A stretch of DNA of 64,000 bases, from positions 1 through 64,000 of the forward strand of contig JAGXFU010000008.1 of assembly GCA_024637115.1 (NCBI GenBank), given 5' to 3'. The stretch is from Actinomycetes bacterium. GTDB lineage: Bacteria; Actinomycetota; Coriobacteriia; Anaerosomatales; JAGXFU01. Shown here in pieces: positions 47,134-57,868 of the stretch. Both the position numbers and the translations under genes were made by a program. The first letter of the stretch is position 1. Every line of letters starts with the position of its first letter. The notes under the pieces were generated by a model. The model did no database searches. It was not told where the DNA came from and saw nothing but the letters and a program-made list of their open reading frames with translations.

Positions 47134-48665
47134 TGGCACGGCCGGACCACGCGCCGCGGCGACGCAACATGAGATCGTTGAGCGTTCGCTACATCGGACT
47201 CATTGTGGGTATCGTTGTCGTCTCCGGAGTGGTTCTCGGCGCTGCTGTCAGTCTGAGCGCACTCAGAAATGCCGCCGAGGAGCGAATCCGCAGCATCGAA
47301 TATGCGGGGCATGTGGTCGCAGCGAGCCTGCTGCCGGTCATTGCCGATCAGGATCCCGAGCGTATTCAGGCGCAGCTTGCCGGCATCGTTGAGACATCTG
47401 ATTTCCACGACATCGAATGCATCGAGATCGAGGACAGCGCCGGCGATGTGATAGCCGAGACCGAGCGAGAGTGCACGTGCGATCTGGTGGAGCCGAGCAA
47501 CGGATTGCTCGATGTCTTCACCAAGCCACAGGTGGTGCGGGTCCCGATCGAGGTCGAGGGTCTCGCGGTTGCGGTCGTCTCTATTCAGTTTCGCGCGGTC
47601 GGACTTGAGCAGTCGCTTGTGCAGCCTCTCGAGACAACTGCGCTCATCCTTGGCATGGCGATGATCGTCTCCGGTCTCTGGGGAGGATGGATGGTTCTGC
47701 GGACCGTCGTTGAGCCTATCGAGCGCGTGCGCGATGCGGCCTCCGACATTGCCGCAGGATCACGTTCGATTTCTCTAGACACCGAACGCGGCGACGAGAT
47801 CGGCGAACTCGCCAGAGCGCTCGATGATATGACCAGACAGCTGGAAGCCCGGGAGGCTGAGTTGTTCGGCTCCTACTCATCGCTGGAATCGGCATTCCGG
47901 GAGAAGGCGGATCTTGCGCTGCGCCTGGAGAACACGATGAGCATGAAATCCGATTTCGTCGCGGTTGCTTCGCACGAGATTCGCTCACCGCTCACGGTGA
48001 TTCAGTTGTACGCCGAGATGCTCACGGACAATGAATTCGGCGATGTCGATCAGCGCTACGTCGAGGCCATCGAGTCGATTGCGAATGCGGTACGCCGACT
48101 CAGCGCGATCGTGTCGAGCTTGCTTGATGTTGCGCTGCTCGAGCGCGGGGTCATGCCGCTCGAGTATTCACAATTTGATTTCGCCGACGTAGTCGAACAA
48201 GCAGTGGATGACGCCCGCCTCATTGGGGGCGAGGCAGACATTGCTGTTGAGTTCGACTATCAGCATTCCGAGTTGACGCTCGTGGGGGATTCGGTACGCC
48301 TGCGCCAGGTCGTGGACAATGTATTGTCGAACGCGATCAAGTACTCTACCGCTGATACGGTGGTTCGCGTGAGCCTCACCGAGGACCCGCAGCATGTCGT
48401 GCTCACTGTTGCCGATGCGGGTCTCGGTATTCCCGATGATCGAGCAAATGTGCTCTTTGAGCTGTTCGGACGTGCCGAGACGGCTGACAACGCCCGGGTT
48501 GCGGGACTGGGGCTTGGGCTCGCGATCTCAAACCGTATCGTGCAGGCACACCAAGGTGCGATCACGTTCGAGAAGAACCCGGAGGGGCACGGCACCGTGT
48601 TCACCGTGCGGCTGCCGCGTTCCTTTGGTGAGGTCGACGGGCCGGCTGAGATCAGGATCACCTAG
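47133..48665 (+). CDS. Membrane sensor histidine kinase with HAMP domain
   Basis: A 510-residue kinase. Helix 1 is at about 17-42, an extracytoplasmic domain of about 120 residues holds ETERECTCDLV, helix 2 is followed by HAMP, and a coiled segment leads to HisKA (VASHEIRSPLTVI) and the ATPase domain with NVLSNAIKYS, DAGLGI and GLGLGLAIS. It overlaps the binding protein stop by one base, so the two likely form one receptor. Its regulator is the LytTR gene downstream. Confidence 0.9.
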   Translation: MARPDHAPRRRNMRSLSVRYIGLIVGIVVVSGVVLGAAVSLSALRNAAEERIRSIEYAGHVVAASLLPVIADQDPERIQAQLAGIVETSDFHDIECIEIEDSAGDVIAETERECTCDLVEPSNGLLDVFTKPQVVRVPIEVEGLAVAVVSIQFRAVGLEQSLVQPLETTALILGMAMIVSGLWGGWMVLRTVVEPIERVRDAASDIAAGSRSISLDTERGDEIGELARALDDMTRQLEAREAELFGSYSSLESAFREKADLALRLENTMSMKSDFVAVASHEIRSPLTVIQLYAEMLTDNEFGDVDQRYVEAIESIANAVRRLSAIVSSLLDVALLERGVMPLEYSQFDFADVVEQAVDDARLIGGEADIAVEFDYQHSELTLVGDSVRLRQVVDNVLSNAIKYSTADTVVRVSLTEDPQHVVLTVADAGLGIPDDRANVLFELFGRAETADNARVAGLGLGLAISNRIVQAHQGAITFEKNPEGHGTVFTVRLPRSFGEVDGPAEIRIT

Positions 48666-48740
48666 TGTGATGTAGTGGCGTGTGCGAGGCTGTGTCATAC
48701 GACAAGTGACAGCGGTCACAAAGGACGATAGGATTTGCTT

Positions 48741-49502
48741 ATGACTGCCAGCGGTGCATATGCGGGACCAATGCGATCAACACTGCGCGGAACGATTCTC
48801 ATTGTCGATGACAATGCGGATCTTGTGCGCGGACTCGACACGCTGCTGAGCAATGACGGCTACCGCGTGGTCTCGCTTGCGAGCGGAGCGACAGTGGCTG
48901 AGTCGGTGGCGGTCACCCGTCCCGACCTGGTCGTGCTTGACGTGATGATGCCAATCGTTGACGGCTGGGAAGCGCTCCGTCGTATCCGTGAGAATCCTTC
49001 CAACGATGGTCTCCCGGTCATGATGCTCACCGCCAAGGGCACCGAGGACGCAAAGGTCCATGGCTTCACTCTCGGCGCGGATGACTATCTAGCCAAGCCG
49101 TTCTCTGTTCGTGAGTTTCGCTGCAGAGTTGAAGCGCTGCTACGACGCACTCGTTCCAAGGGGGATGAAGAGACCCAGCGGATTCCCGTTGTCGCGGAGT
49201 CGGGGACCGAGTTCGTTGACGCATCAGACATCATCTACATCGAGGGCGTTCGCAACTACACCTACATCCACACCTACGATGCTCGATTCCTTGGCAGACT
49301 GTCTCTTGGTCAGATCGAGGCCAAGTGCTTGAGCGGATTCATGCGCATCCATCGCTCGTACATCGTTCGTTTGAACGCCGTGCGCGGCTATCACTGGGCG
49401 AGTAAGTCCGCCTTCAAGGTGGTTCTCGGCGATGCTGACGGGACCACGGTTCCGGTAAGCCGCAAGCTCGTGACCGACGTCAAAGGGCGAATCACCGAGT
49501 AG
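48741..49502 (+). CDS. Response regulator with LytTR DNA-binding domain
   Basis: A 253-residue regulator. The receiver (about 16-130) has ILIVDDNADL, the phosphoacceptor in LVVLDVMMP and YLAKPFS. The LytTR domain follows with DIIYIEGVRNYTYIHTYD and FMRIHRSYIVRLNAVRG. ATG 48741 has AGGAT upstream; the 75-base gap from the kinase may hold a promoter. LytTR is unusual as the partner of a PhnD-like/HAMP sensor. Confidence 0.92.
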   Translation: MTASGAYAGPMRSTLRGTILIVDDNADLVRGLDTLLSNDGYRVVSLASGATVAESVAVTRPDLVVLDVMMPIVDGWEALRRIRENPSNDGLPVMMLTAKGTEDAKVHGFTLGADDYLAKPFSVREFRCRVEALLRRTRSKGDEETQRIPVVAESGTEFVDASDIIYIEGVRNYTYIHTYDARFLGRLSLGQIEAKCLSGFMRIHRSYIVRLNAVRGYHWASKSAFKVVLGDADGTTVPVSRKLVTDVKGRITE

Positions 49503-49597
49503 CCCGTGTCGTGGTGTAGAATCGTCCGAAGTCTTTTCGGTCGTAATCGGCACGCCTGCGAGGCGATGTCGCACGCATCACAACGGGAGGCATCTTC

Positions 49598-50980
49598 ATG
49601 CGAATCACGGTTCTTGGCGGTGGCCCGGGCGGCTATTCCGCAGCATTCGAGGCGGCACGACTTGGCGCCAACGTCACGCTCATCGAGAAGGAGCGTCTGG
49701 GCGGCACCTGCCTGAACTGGGGCTGTATTCCGACCAAGACCATTCTGCGTTCAGCGCACATCGTGGCCGACACACGTCATGCCGAGGAGTTCGGACTGGA
49801 TGTAGAGGTCGCCTCGGTAGATGTCGATCGACTGCGCGCGCGCAAAGAAGGCGTGGTCGACGAACTCGTTTCGCAGATCGAGTCAAGCGCCAAGCGTCTC
49901 AAGGTGAACATGGTCTACGGTTCGGGAATGCTTGCCGATGCGGGATCGTGTGTTGTTGTCACCCCGGACGGTGAGCAGCGTATCGAGCACGACGCCGTCA
50001 TCCTTGCCACCGGGTCGGCCGTCTTCAAGCTTCCCAACATCGATCATGAGATGGAAGGCGTGTGGACGAGTGATGACGCGGTGGGACTCTCCGAGATTCC
50101 CAAGGACATCACCATCATCGGTGGTGGCGTGATCGGTCTTGAGTTCGCATGCGCCTATGCTGCATTCGGTTCCAAGGTCACCGTGGTCGAGCTTATGCCG
50201 CAGGTTCTGCCCGGCAACGACCGGCGGGTCGTGAAAGCAACGCAGGCCTCACTCGAAGCGATGGGTGTCGAGTTCCTGCTTGGCGACGCGGTCGAGAGTA
50301 TCGAACGTGTCGGCGATCGGATGAGGGCCACATTGCGTAGTGGCGGCGTGCTTGAGAGCGACATCGTCATGAGCGCTGTCGGCCGCATTCCGAACTCCGC
50401 CGGCTGTGGGTACCCGGAGGCCGGCGTTGAGATGGACCGGGCGGCTGTGAAGGTCGATGAGTTCTTTCGTACGAACCTTGCCGGCGTCTACGCGATCGGC
50501 GATCTCATTGGCGGCATGATGCTCGCGCATGTGGCCGAAGAGGAAGGTCTTGCGGCGGCTCGCAACGCGGTGGCCGTGCTCCAGGGTTCTGAGCCGCACG
50601 AGACGGTGGATCTATCCGCCGTACCGGCGTGCGTCTATACGTTTCCCGAGGTCGCGGTCATGGGCTCTTCTCGTGATTCGGCCAAGGAGCGCGGTGTCGA
50701 TGCGATCCAGGCCGTTGCCAAGTTCGCCGCGAATGGTAAGGCGCTTGGTGAGGGCGACGCCGAGGGGTTCGTGCAGCTGGTTGCCGAGAAAGGCACGGGC
50801 GCGATCGTGGGTTGTCAGATCGTTGGACCCCATGCGGTGGAGATCATTCACGAAGTGGCTGTGGCCAAGAGCGGCGGGCTGACCGTTGCCGACCTCGCCC
50901 ATGCGGTTCATGCGCACCCCACGGTGAGCGAAGTCATCAAGTTCGCGGCGCTCGATGCGGCCGCGAAGTGCGGTATCTAG
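49598..50980 (+). CDS. lpdA: Dihydrolipoyl dehydrogenase
   Basis: Reoxidises dihydrolipoyl groups with FAD and NAD+. GGGPGGYSAAFEAARLG binds FAD, GGTCLNWGCIPTK holds the redox disulfide (Cys38, Cys43), IGGGVIGLEFA binds NAD, and the C-terminal H-x-HPT motif gives the catalytic base. The 460 residues match. ATG follows CGGGAGGC. lipA starts 8 bases after the stop, linking the gene to a lipoyl-dependent complex such as glycine cleavage, whose other parts are outside the window. Confidence 0.96.
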   Translation: MRITVLGGGPGGYSAAFEAARLGANVTLIEKERLGGTCLNWGCIPTKTILRSAHIVADTRHAEEFGLDVEVASVDVDRLRARKEGVVDELVSQIESSAKRLKVNMVYGSGMLADAGSCVVVTPDGEQRIEHDAVILATGSAVFKLPNIDHEMEGVWTSDDAVGLSEIPKDITIIGGGVIGLEFACAYAAFGSKVTVVELMPQVLPGNDRRVVKATQASLEAMGVEFLLGDAVESIERVGDRMRATLRSGGVLESDIVMSAVGRIPNSAGCGYPEAGVEMDRAAVKVDEFFRTNLAGVYAIGDLIGGMMLAHVAEEEGLAAARNAVAVLQGSEPHETVDLSAVPACVYTFPEVAVMGSSRDSAKERGVDAIQAVAKFAANGKALGEGDAEGFVQLVAEKGTGAIVGCQIVGPHAVEIIHEVAVAKSGGLTVADLAHAVHAHPTVSEVIKFAALDAAAKCGI

Positions 50981-50988
50981 GAAGCTCG

Positions 50989-51909
50989 ATGGCATACGAG
51001 CACGGTAGTGGATCCGGCGCGCAGCGTCTTCCGGCGTGGCTCAGACGTCCGCTTGCCCAACCGGGGCAGTACCAGGCGGTCGAAGGGCTGCTTGGCGAAC
51101 TTCGTCTCAACACCGTGTGTCAGAGTGCTAAGTGCCCGAACCGCGGTGAATGCTTCTCAAGCGGAACGGCTACCTTCCTGATCATGGGGGATGCGTGTAC
51201 GCGTGGATGCCGGTTCTGCGCAGTGGAGACCCGCGTTCCCGACCCGCTCGATGACGATGAACCACGCAGGGTTGCGCAGGCGGCTGCGCGCATGGAGCTC
51301 TCGCATGTCGTGGTTACCGCTGTTACGCGCGATGACGTTCCGGATGGCGGGGCTGCGCACTTTGTCGCTGTGATCAAGGAGCTGCGCGCCGCAGTGCCGG
51401 ATGCGAGCGTTGAGGTACTCACGAGCGATTTCGCCGGACGGCTGGAGAGTGTGGATACCGTTGCGGGCGCGCGCCCTGATGTGTTCAACCACAACCTGGA
51501 GACGGTTCCCCGGCTGTATCAAGACGTGCGTCCCGGAGCCGACTACCAGCGTTCACTCGCGGTGCTCAAGCGTGCAGCCGAGCGTGGAGTGCCGGTGAAG
51601 TCCGGACTCATGCTCGGGTTGGGGGAGACAGAGGATGAGGTGCAGTCGGTCATGCGCGATCTGCTTGAGACAGGCTGCCGTCTGCTCACACTGGGGCAGT
51701 ATCTGCGACCCAGTTCGCAGCACCTTCCGGTCGCCGAGTTCGTGGAGCCGGACGTGTTCACCCGTCTTGCCCGAACGGGCCGTGTGATGGGATTCACCAG
51801 CGTTGCGAGCGCCCCGTTCGTGCGCAGCAGTTATCACGCCAAGGACATGGTTCCGGATCACACCACCGGGACAGTACCTTCCGAATCAGAGGCGGATATG
51901 CCGCTCTAG
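50989..51909 (+). CDS. lipA: Lipoyl synthase
   Basis: A radical SAM enzyme inserting two sulfurs into octanoyl groups. The 306 residues carry the auxiliary cluster cysteines (Cys44, Cys49, Cys55) and the SAM cluster Cys70-x3-Cys74-x2-Cys77 (ACTRGCRFC). The C-terminus has LTLGQYLRPSSQHLPV and VRSSYHAKD. ATG 50989 gives the correct length; an open frame extends into lpdA. No lipB or lplA is adjacent. Its stop overlaps the convergent GGDEF gene. Confidence 0.96.
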   Translation: MAYEHGSGSGAQRLPAWLRRPLAQPGQYQAVEGLLGELRLNTVCQSAKCPNRGECFSSGTATFLIMGDACTRGCRFCAVETRVPDPLDDDEPRRVAQAAARMELSHVVVTAVTRDDVPDGGAAHFVAVIKELRAAVPDASVEVLTSDFAGRLESVDTVAGARPDVFNHNLETVPRLYQDVRPGADYQRSLAVLKRAAERGVPVKSGLMLGLGETEDEVQSVMRDLLETGCRLLTLGQYLRPSSQHLPVAEFVEPDVFTRLARTGRVMGFTSVASAPFVRSSYHAKDMVPDHTTGTVPSESEADMPL

Positions 51910-52958
51910 ATGGGAACCTGCTCGGCGGGCCGGTAGACGAGCACCTCTCCGATGCGATTCTTGCCGTGTCGCTTGGCGCTGTAGAGGCTCTGGTCGGCCA
52001 CGGCGAGCAGGCTGTCAACGGTACCGATCGCAGCCTCCGGGCCGGCGATGACTCCGCCAACACTGATCGAGAGCTCGATGTTGCCGCCATCCCAATCGTG
52101 CAGTTCGGTGTCGCGTACCGCTTGTACCAGACGGTTCGCGAGGGCGGCGAGTTCCTCGGCATCGGTCTCAGGCGCTACGATCGCGAACTCGTCGCCGCCA
52201 TAGCGGGCGACCATGTCTGATCCGCGGACTGTGCGCTCGAGTGCCTCGGCCACTGACTTCAGGGCGAGGTCGCCCACGGTGTGACCGTGATTGTCGTTGA
52301 TCGATTTGAGGTCGTCGACGTCGATGAGGAGCACGCCGAGCGGGCGGTTGTAGCGCTGCGCCCAGGACTGCCACTGCTCGAGGTGTGTCATGAGACCACG
52401 TCGGTTGTAGAGCGCGGTGAGTGGATCGCGCGTGGCAAACGCCGCGAGTGCCAGGTTGTCTCGCCAGGCGCGCCGTAGCACGCGGGCTAAGAAGCGCGCG
52501 AGGTCGCCCCGCGCGTAGAACATCTCAATGGCACCGATCACGCGCTCGAGATGGCGGGCGTATGCTTCACGGTGAACGCGGGCCCCGCCGGGCTCTGCGA
52601 GATCGAGCAGTTCGCCAAAGATCGGATCGAGCATGAAGAACTCGAGGCGGGCGGCGATGTCGAGTTTGAGATCGTCGGGAACCTGGGAGTAGTCCGAAGG
52701 GGCGGTCTCCTGCATCTCCTGATACAGCTGCCGCATGTGTCGCTCAAGGCCCTCGGTGTCGTTGACTACGTCGGGAACCAATCCCTGCTCCCATGCCTCG
52801 GCCAGGTCGGTCCACCATCCAATGTGATGCTGTTCCTCGATGGCCATGCGGCGGAAGATCTCTGCAAGATCTGGGATGGCGGTATGATCAGCCATTTCGG
52901 TATAGGTGGCAAACGCGAGTTCATCCATTCGGATGCAAAGATCGAGAATCGTGCGCAT
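51906..52958 (-). CDS. Diguanylate cyclase with ferritin-like N-terminal domain
   Basis: A 350-residue protein. The N-terminal about 170 residues are four helices with paired carboxylate/His motifs (MDELAF, EEQHHIGWW, RHLERVIGAIE), resembling a di-iron ferritin-like fold. The GGDEF domain has the catalytic YGGDEF at 253-258 and an intact inhibitory site RGSD at 245-248, so c-di-GMP synthesis with product feedback is expected. ATG 52958 follows AGGAGGAGG. An O2 or redox-sensing role is inferred. Confidence 0.82.
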   Translation of the reverse strand: MRTILDLCIRMDELAFATYTEMADHTAIPDLAEIFRRMAIEEQHHIGWWTDLAEAWEQGLVPDVVNDTEGLERHMRQLYQEMQETAPSDYSQVPDDLKLDIAARLEFFMLDPIFGELLDLAEPGGARVHREAYARHLERVIGAIEMFYARGDLARFLARVLRRAWRDNLALAAFATRDPLTALYNRRGLMTHLEQWQSWAQRYNRPLGVLLIDVDDLKSINDNHGHTVGDLALKSVAEALERTVRGSDMVARYGGDEFAIVAPETDAEELAALANRLVQAVRDTELHDWDGGNIELSISVGGVIAGPEAAIGTVDSLLAVADQSLYSAKRHGKNRIGEVLVYRPAEQVPI

Positions 52959-53090
52959 TGTGCCTCCTCCTGACGTCGGATCCCGTAGCCGCCGCCTGAT
53001 TAACCTACATAAGACTATACCCTTCGGTGATGGTTCAGTCAGCGTACCGATGGTCTTGCGCAGAGTGCGCTCGGGGGACAAGATGGAGAC

Positions 53091-53816
53091 ATGACATACG
53101 AACCGCGTACATACCGCCGCGCCGTTGAGCCAGAGGGGCTCGTCTGTTTTGAGGTCAGCGTGAAAGAGACCGATCTGCAGATATGCGCGCAGCGTGACTT
53201 GAGTGATCATGCCGGCGATCTGGTCGCCCGTGCGCGATGGGACCTCGAGGAATACATCCGCGCCCATCCCCATTTCGCCGAAACGCTCGCGCCGCTCGAG
53301 GTGGCAGATGCGGCCCCCGAGATCGTGCGTCGCATGGCGGGAGCGGGCTCGGTGGCCCGGGTGGGGCCTATGGCCGCGGTGGCCGGAGTGATCGCCGAGC
53401 ACGTTGCGATCGGACTTTCCGAGGAGAGCCCTGAGGTGATCGTTGAGAACGGCGGCGACGTCTATCTCATGGGATCGCGGGACCGGGTTCTTGCGCTCTG
53501 GGCAGGCGAAGAGGGCGTTGCGGGCGTGGGCATCGAGATCCGTGGTGCCCTCATGCCGGTCGCGGTGTGCACATCTTCCGGGCGGATCGGTCATTCGACC
53601 TCGTTTGGTCAGGCAGATGCCGTGACCGTACTGGCGCGCGACGGCGCCCTCGCCGATGCGGTTGCAACGGCGCTCGCAAACCAGATTCAGAAGCCCGAGG
53701 ACATCGACCGCGCGATCGAAGCGGCGCGAAACATCACCGGTATCCTGGGCCTGGTCGCCACTATCGATGGCAACATCGGTGCATGGGGCAACGTCAGGCT
53801 TGTCTCTCTCGCCTAA
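53091..53816 (+). CDS. UPF0280 (ApbE-like) protein
   Basis: A 241-residue protein of the UPF0280 family, distantly ApbE-like. YRRAVEPEGLVCFEVSVKETDLQI, then AVAGVIAEHVA, VIVENGGDVYL and VCTSSGRIGHSTSFGQADAVTV match the family core. It may bind flavin or act in FMN transfer; activity is unproven. A GGAG site lies only three bases before ATG 53091. Confidence 0.85.
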   Translation: MTYEPRTYRRAVEPEGLVCFEVSVKETDLQICAQRDLSDHAGDLVARARWDLEEYIRAHPHFAETLAPLEVADAAPEIVRRMAGAGSVARVGPMAAVAGVIAEHVAIGLSEESPEVIVENGGDVYLMGSRDRVLALWAGEEGVAGVGIEIRGALMPVAVCTSSGRIGHSTSFGQADAVTVLARDGALADAVATALANQIQKPEDIDRAIEAARNITGILGLVATIDGNIGAWGNVRLVSLA

Positions 53817-53948
53817 CGGTCGCCGACCTGCGTGTCATTGCGCCCGCTTTGACTCACGGCTTTCGGGCAAAGAGAGATAGAATCAACTTCAGATGAGAAC
53901 AGGGGCGTTGCATCAGGCACGCCTCGGCGATTCAAGGGGTCAACACTC

Positions 53949-54242
53949 ATGAACAGCATGGATGAACTGGATTTGTACGAGGCTGAGAAACGCCTTGCGC
54001 TCTATAACGAGTACCGCGATGCAGCGCGCGTGTTCACCTGGTATGTGGAGACCGAACTTCGCGCCTACCTGTGCAACGAGGTCGAGGTCACTCCGCACAA
54101 CAAAGAGGGCGGCGTGTTCTTTGAGATCGTGATGGGCGATGTGTGGATCTACGAGGCCGAGCGGGTCAACCGTTTCGTGCCTGAGGCCAAGGTATGGGCT
54201 GTGGGCGACGTACACGTCCAGAAGCTCAAGGGCGACGAGTAG
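53949..54242 (+). CDS. DUF2469 family protein
   Basis: A 97-residue protein matching the actinobacterial DUF2469 family: ELDLYEAEKRLALYNEYRDAARVF, then YVETELRAYLCNEVEV and FFEIVMGDVWIYEAERVNRFV. Its function is unknown. The family is almost confined to Actinomycetota, which supports the taxonomic placement. It precedes ligA by 12 bases. Confidence 0.88.
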   Translation: MNSMDELDLYEAEKRLALYNEYRDAARVFTWYVETELRAYLCNEVEVTPHNKEGGVFFEIVMGDVWIYEAERVNRFVPEAKVWAVGDVHVQKLKGDE

Positions 54243-56440
<2,198 letters not shown>

Positions 56441-56441
<1 letters not shown>

Positions 56442-57469
56442 TGGCGCGCACCTCGGTTCGTCTGTCGCTTGATCCGAACAAGTGCGATCGCTGTGGTCGA
56501 TGCGTTCGCGTATGCGAGCCGGGTTCACTCAAGGTCGGCCCCTCGTACATCTACGTGGATTGGCGAGCGTGCAACGAGTGCTTCAAGTGCGTTGAAGCGT
56601 GCGGCCGGGGAGCGATCACCCGAAGGGAATCCTCGCGGCAGAAGTCAGGCATTGTGGCAGCCACCGGCGCGGGCAAGCCCAAGGCGCGTTCGCGAGAGAA
56701 ACAACCAGGGAAGTCCGCATCGGCCACACCCCGAAACAAGGTCAAAGTCACCGCTATTCACGGGCCCTGGACGCTGCTCGAGGCGGGACTACTCCTCGCG
56801 ATCGTGCTCGTGGCGTTCCTGGCAAAGGATGTCGCGCTCGGTTCGGATACCTTCAAGGCCATGACTCCGAGCTCTGCGGTGATGGCACGTGTGATGGTGC
56901 TGGCAGCGTTCTACGCCGCTCAGATCGGGGCTCTGTGGGGGCTGGTGCGCAGGCGGGGACTCACTCTCGCCGAGGCATTCTCGCTTGGTCGCATGCGAAC
57001 GTCTCTTGGGTCCAAGGCAGTCTCGATAGGGCTCGTTGTGGCACTTCTGGTTGGCACGAGGGCCGCGATGTGGACGTACGGCGTGTTCGTCCAGGCACTG
57101 GGCTGGAATCCGCCTGTATCTGCAAATGCCGATCTCACGAGCTTATTCGGACCCGACACCTTTGGGCTCATGCTCGCGGTTCTGATAGTTGTCTTGATCG
57201 GGCCGATCATCGAAGAGATCGTGTTTCGCGGGGTCCTGCTGGATGCCTTTGAGAATCGCGTGGGGGTCTGGGTTGCGCTTCTGGCTCAGGCAACCTTGTT
57301 CGCGCTCTATCACTTCACGCCGTGGATGCTCGTGCCGACATTCGTTCTCGGACTCGCCACCGGCTGGATCGCCCATGCGAGAGACAGCCTGTGGCCGGCT
57401 ATCGCGCTACATGCGCTGTACAACGCCGTGCCTGTGGGGATTGCGTTCTGGCTCGCCGCGCAAGGGTAG
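56441..57469 (+). CDS. Ferredoxin-CPBP intramembrane protease fusion
   Basis: A 342-residue fusion. Two [4Fe-4S] motifs (Cys15/18/21/25 and Cys44/47/50/54) form a ferredoxin head, followed by a basic linker (about 60-105) and a CPBP membrane protease of about eight helices with EEIVFR (Glu258, Glu259, Arg263), ALYHFTPW and HALYNAVP. The clusters would face the cytoplasm. Redox-gated proteolysis or assembly is an inference; plain CPBP proteins lack such a head. It overlaps ligA by one base. Confidence 0.88.
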
Positions 57470-57515
57470 GGCTTTCGCGTCAGGCCACGTTCGTGGCTGC
57501 GGTCACGCAGTCGGG

Positions 57516-57521
57516 TATGAT
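57516..57521 (+). promoter_or_regulatory. -10 element before gatC
   Basis: TATGAT lies 42 bases before the gatC start in the gap after the protease gene. The matching -35 is weak. Confidence 0.35.
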
Positions 57522-57562
57522 GTTCACGCCCGATTGATGCCGTTTGGGAGGTACTCACACCC

Positions 57563-57868
57563 ATGTCAATTTCCCCGGAGCAGGTGCGTCATGTGGCGCT
57601 GCTTGCGCGGCTCGCGCTCAGTGAAGAACAGATCGCGAGTTTCGGCGAGGATCTCAACTCGATCCTTGGCCATATCGATTCGATCCAACAGCTCGATCTC
57701 GAGGGCGTTGAGCCTACGGCACATCCTCTCGAGGTCGTGAATGCAATGCGCGAGGACCGTGTACGACCTGGTCTTTCGCGTGAAGACGCACTGCTCAATG
57801 CTCCGGCCACAGACGGCACCGCGTTTCTCATTCCGCAGATCGTGGGTCCCGGCGGTGATGAGGCATGA
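57563..57868 (+). CDS. gatC: Aspartyl/glutamyl-tRNA amidotransferase subunit C
   Basis: The 101-residue GatC stabilises the GatCAB complex that amidates misacylated Glu-tRNA(Gln) and Asp-tRNA(Asn). It has the typical VRHVALLARLALSEEQIASFGEDLNSIL start and the EGVEPTAHPLE segment. GatA overlaps it by four bases. GGGAGGT precedes the ATG. Confidence 0.95.
   Translation: MSISPEQVRHVALLARLALSEEQIASFGEDLNSILGHIDSIQQLDLEGVEPTAHPLEVVNAMREDRVRPGLSREDALLNAPATDGTAFLIPQIVGPGGDEA

Noticed and set aside
52959-53594. Minus-strand N-terminal extension of the GGDEF gene to 53594
   Set aside because: The extension is shadow of the UPF0280 gene; ATG 52958 has an AGGAGGAGG site and gives a clean domain start.
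53849-53883. Promoter with TTGACT and TAGAAT before the DUF2469 gene
   Set aside because: The spacer is 23 bases, too long for a normal sigma-70 promoter, though TAGAAT recurs upstream of several genes.
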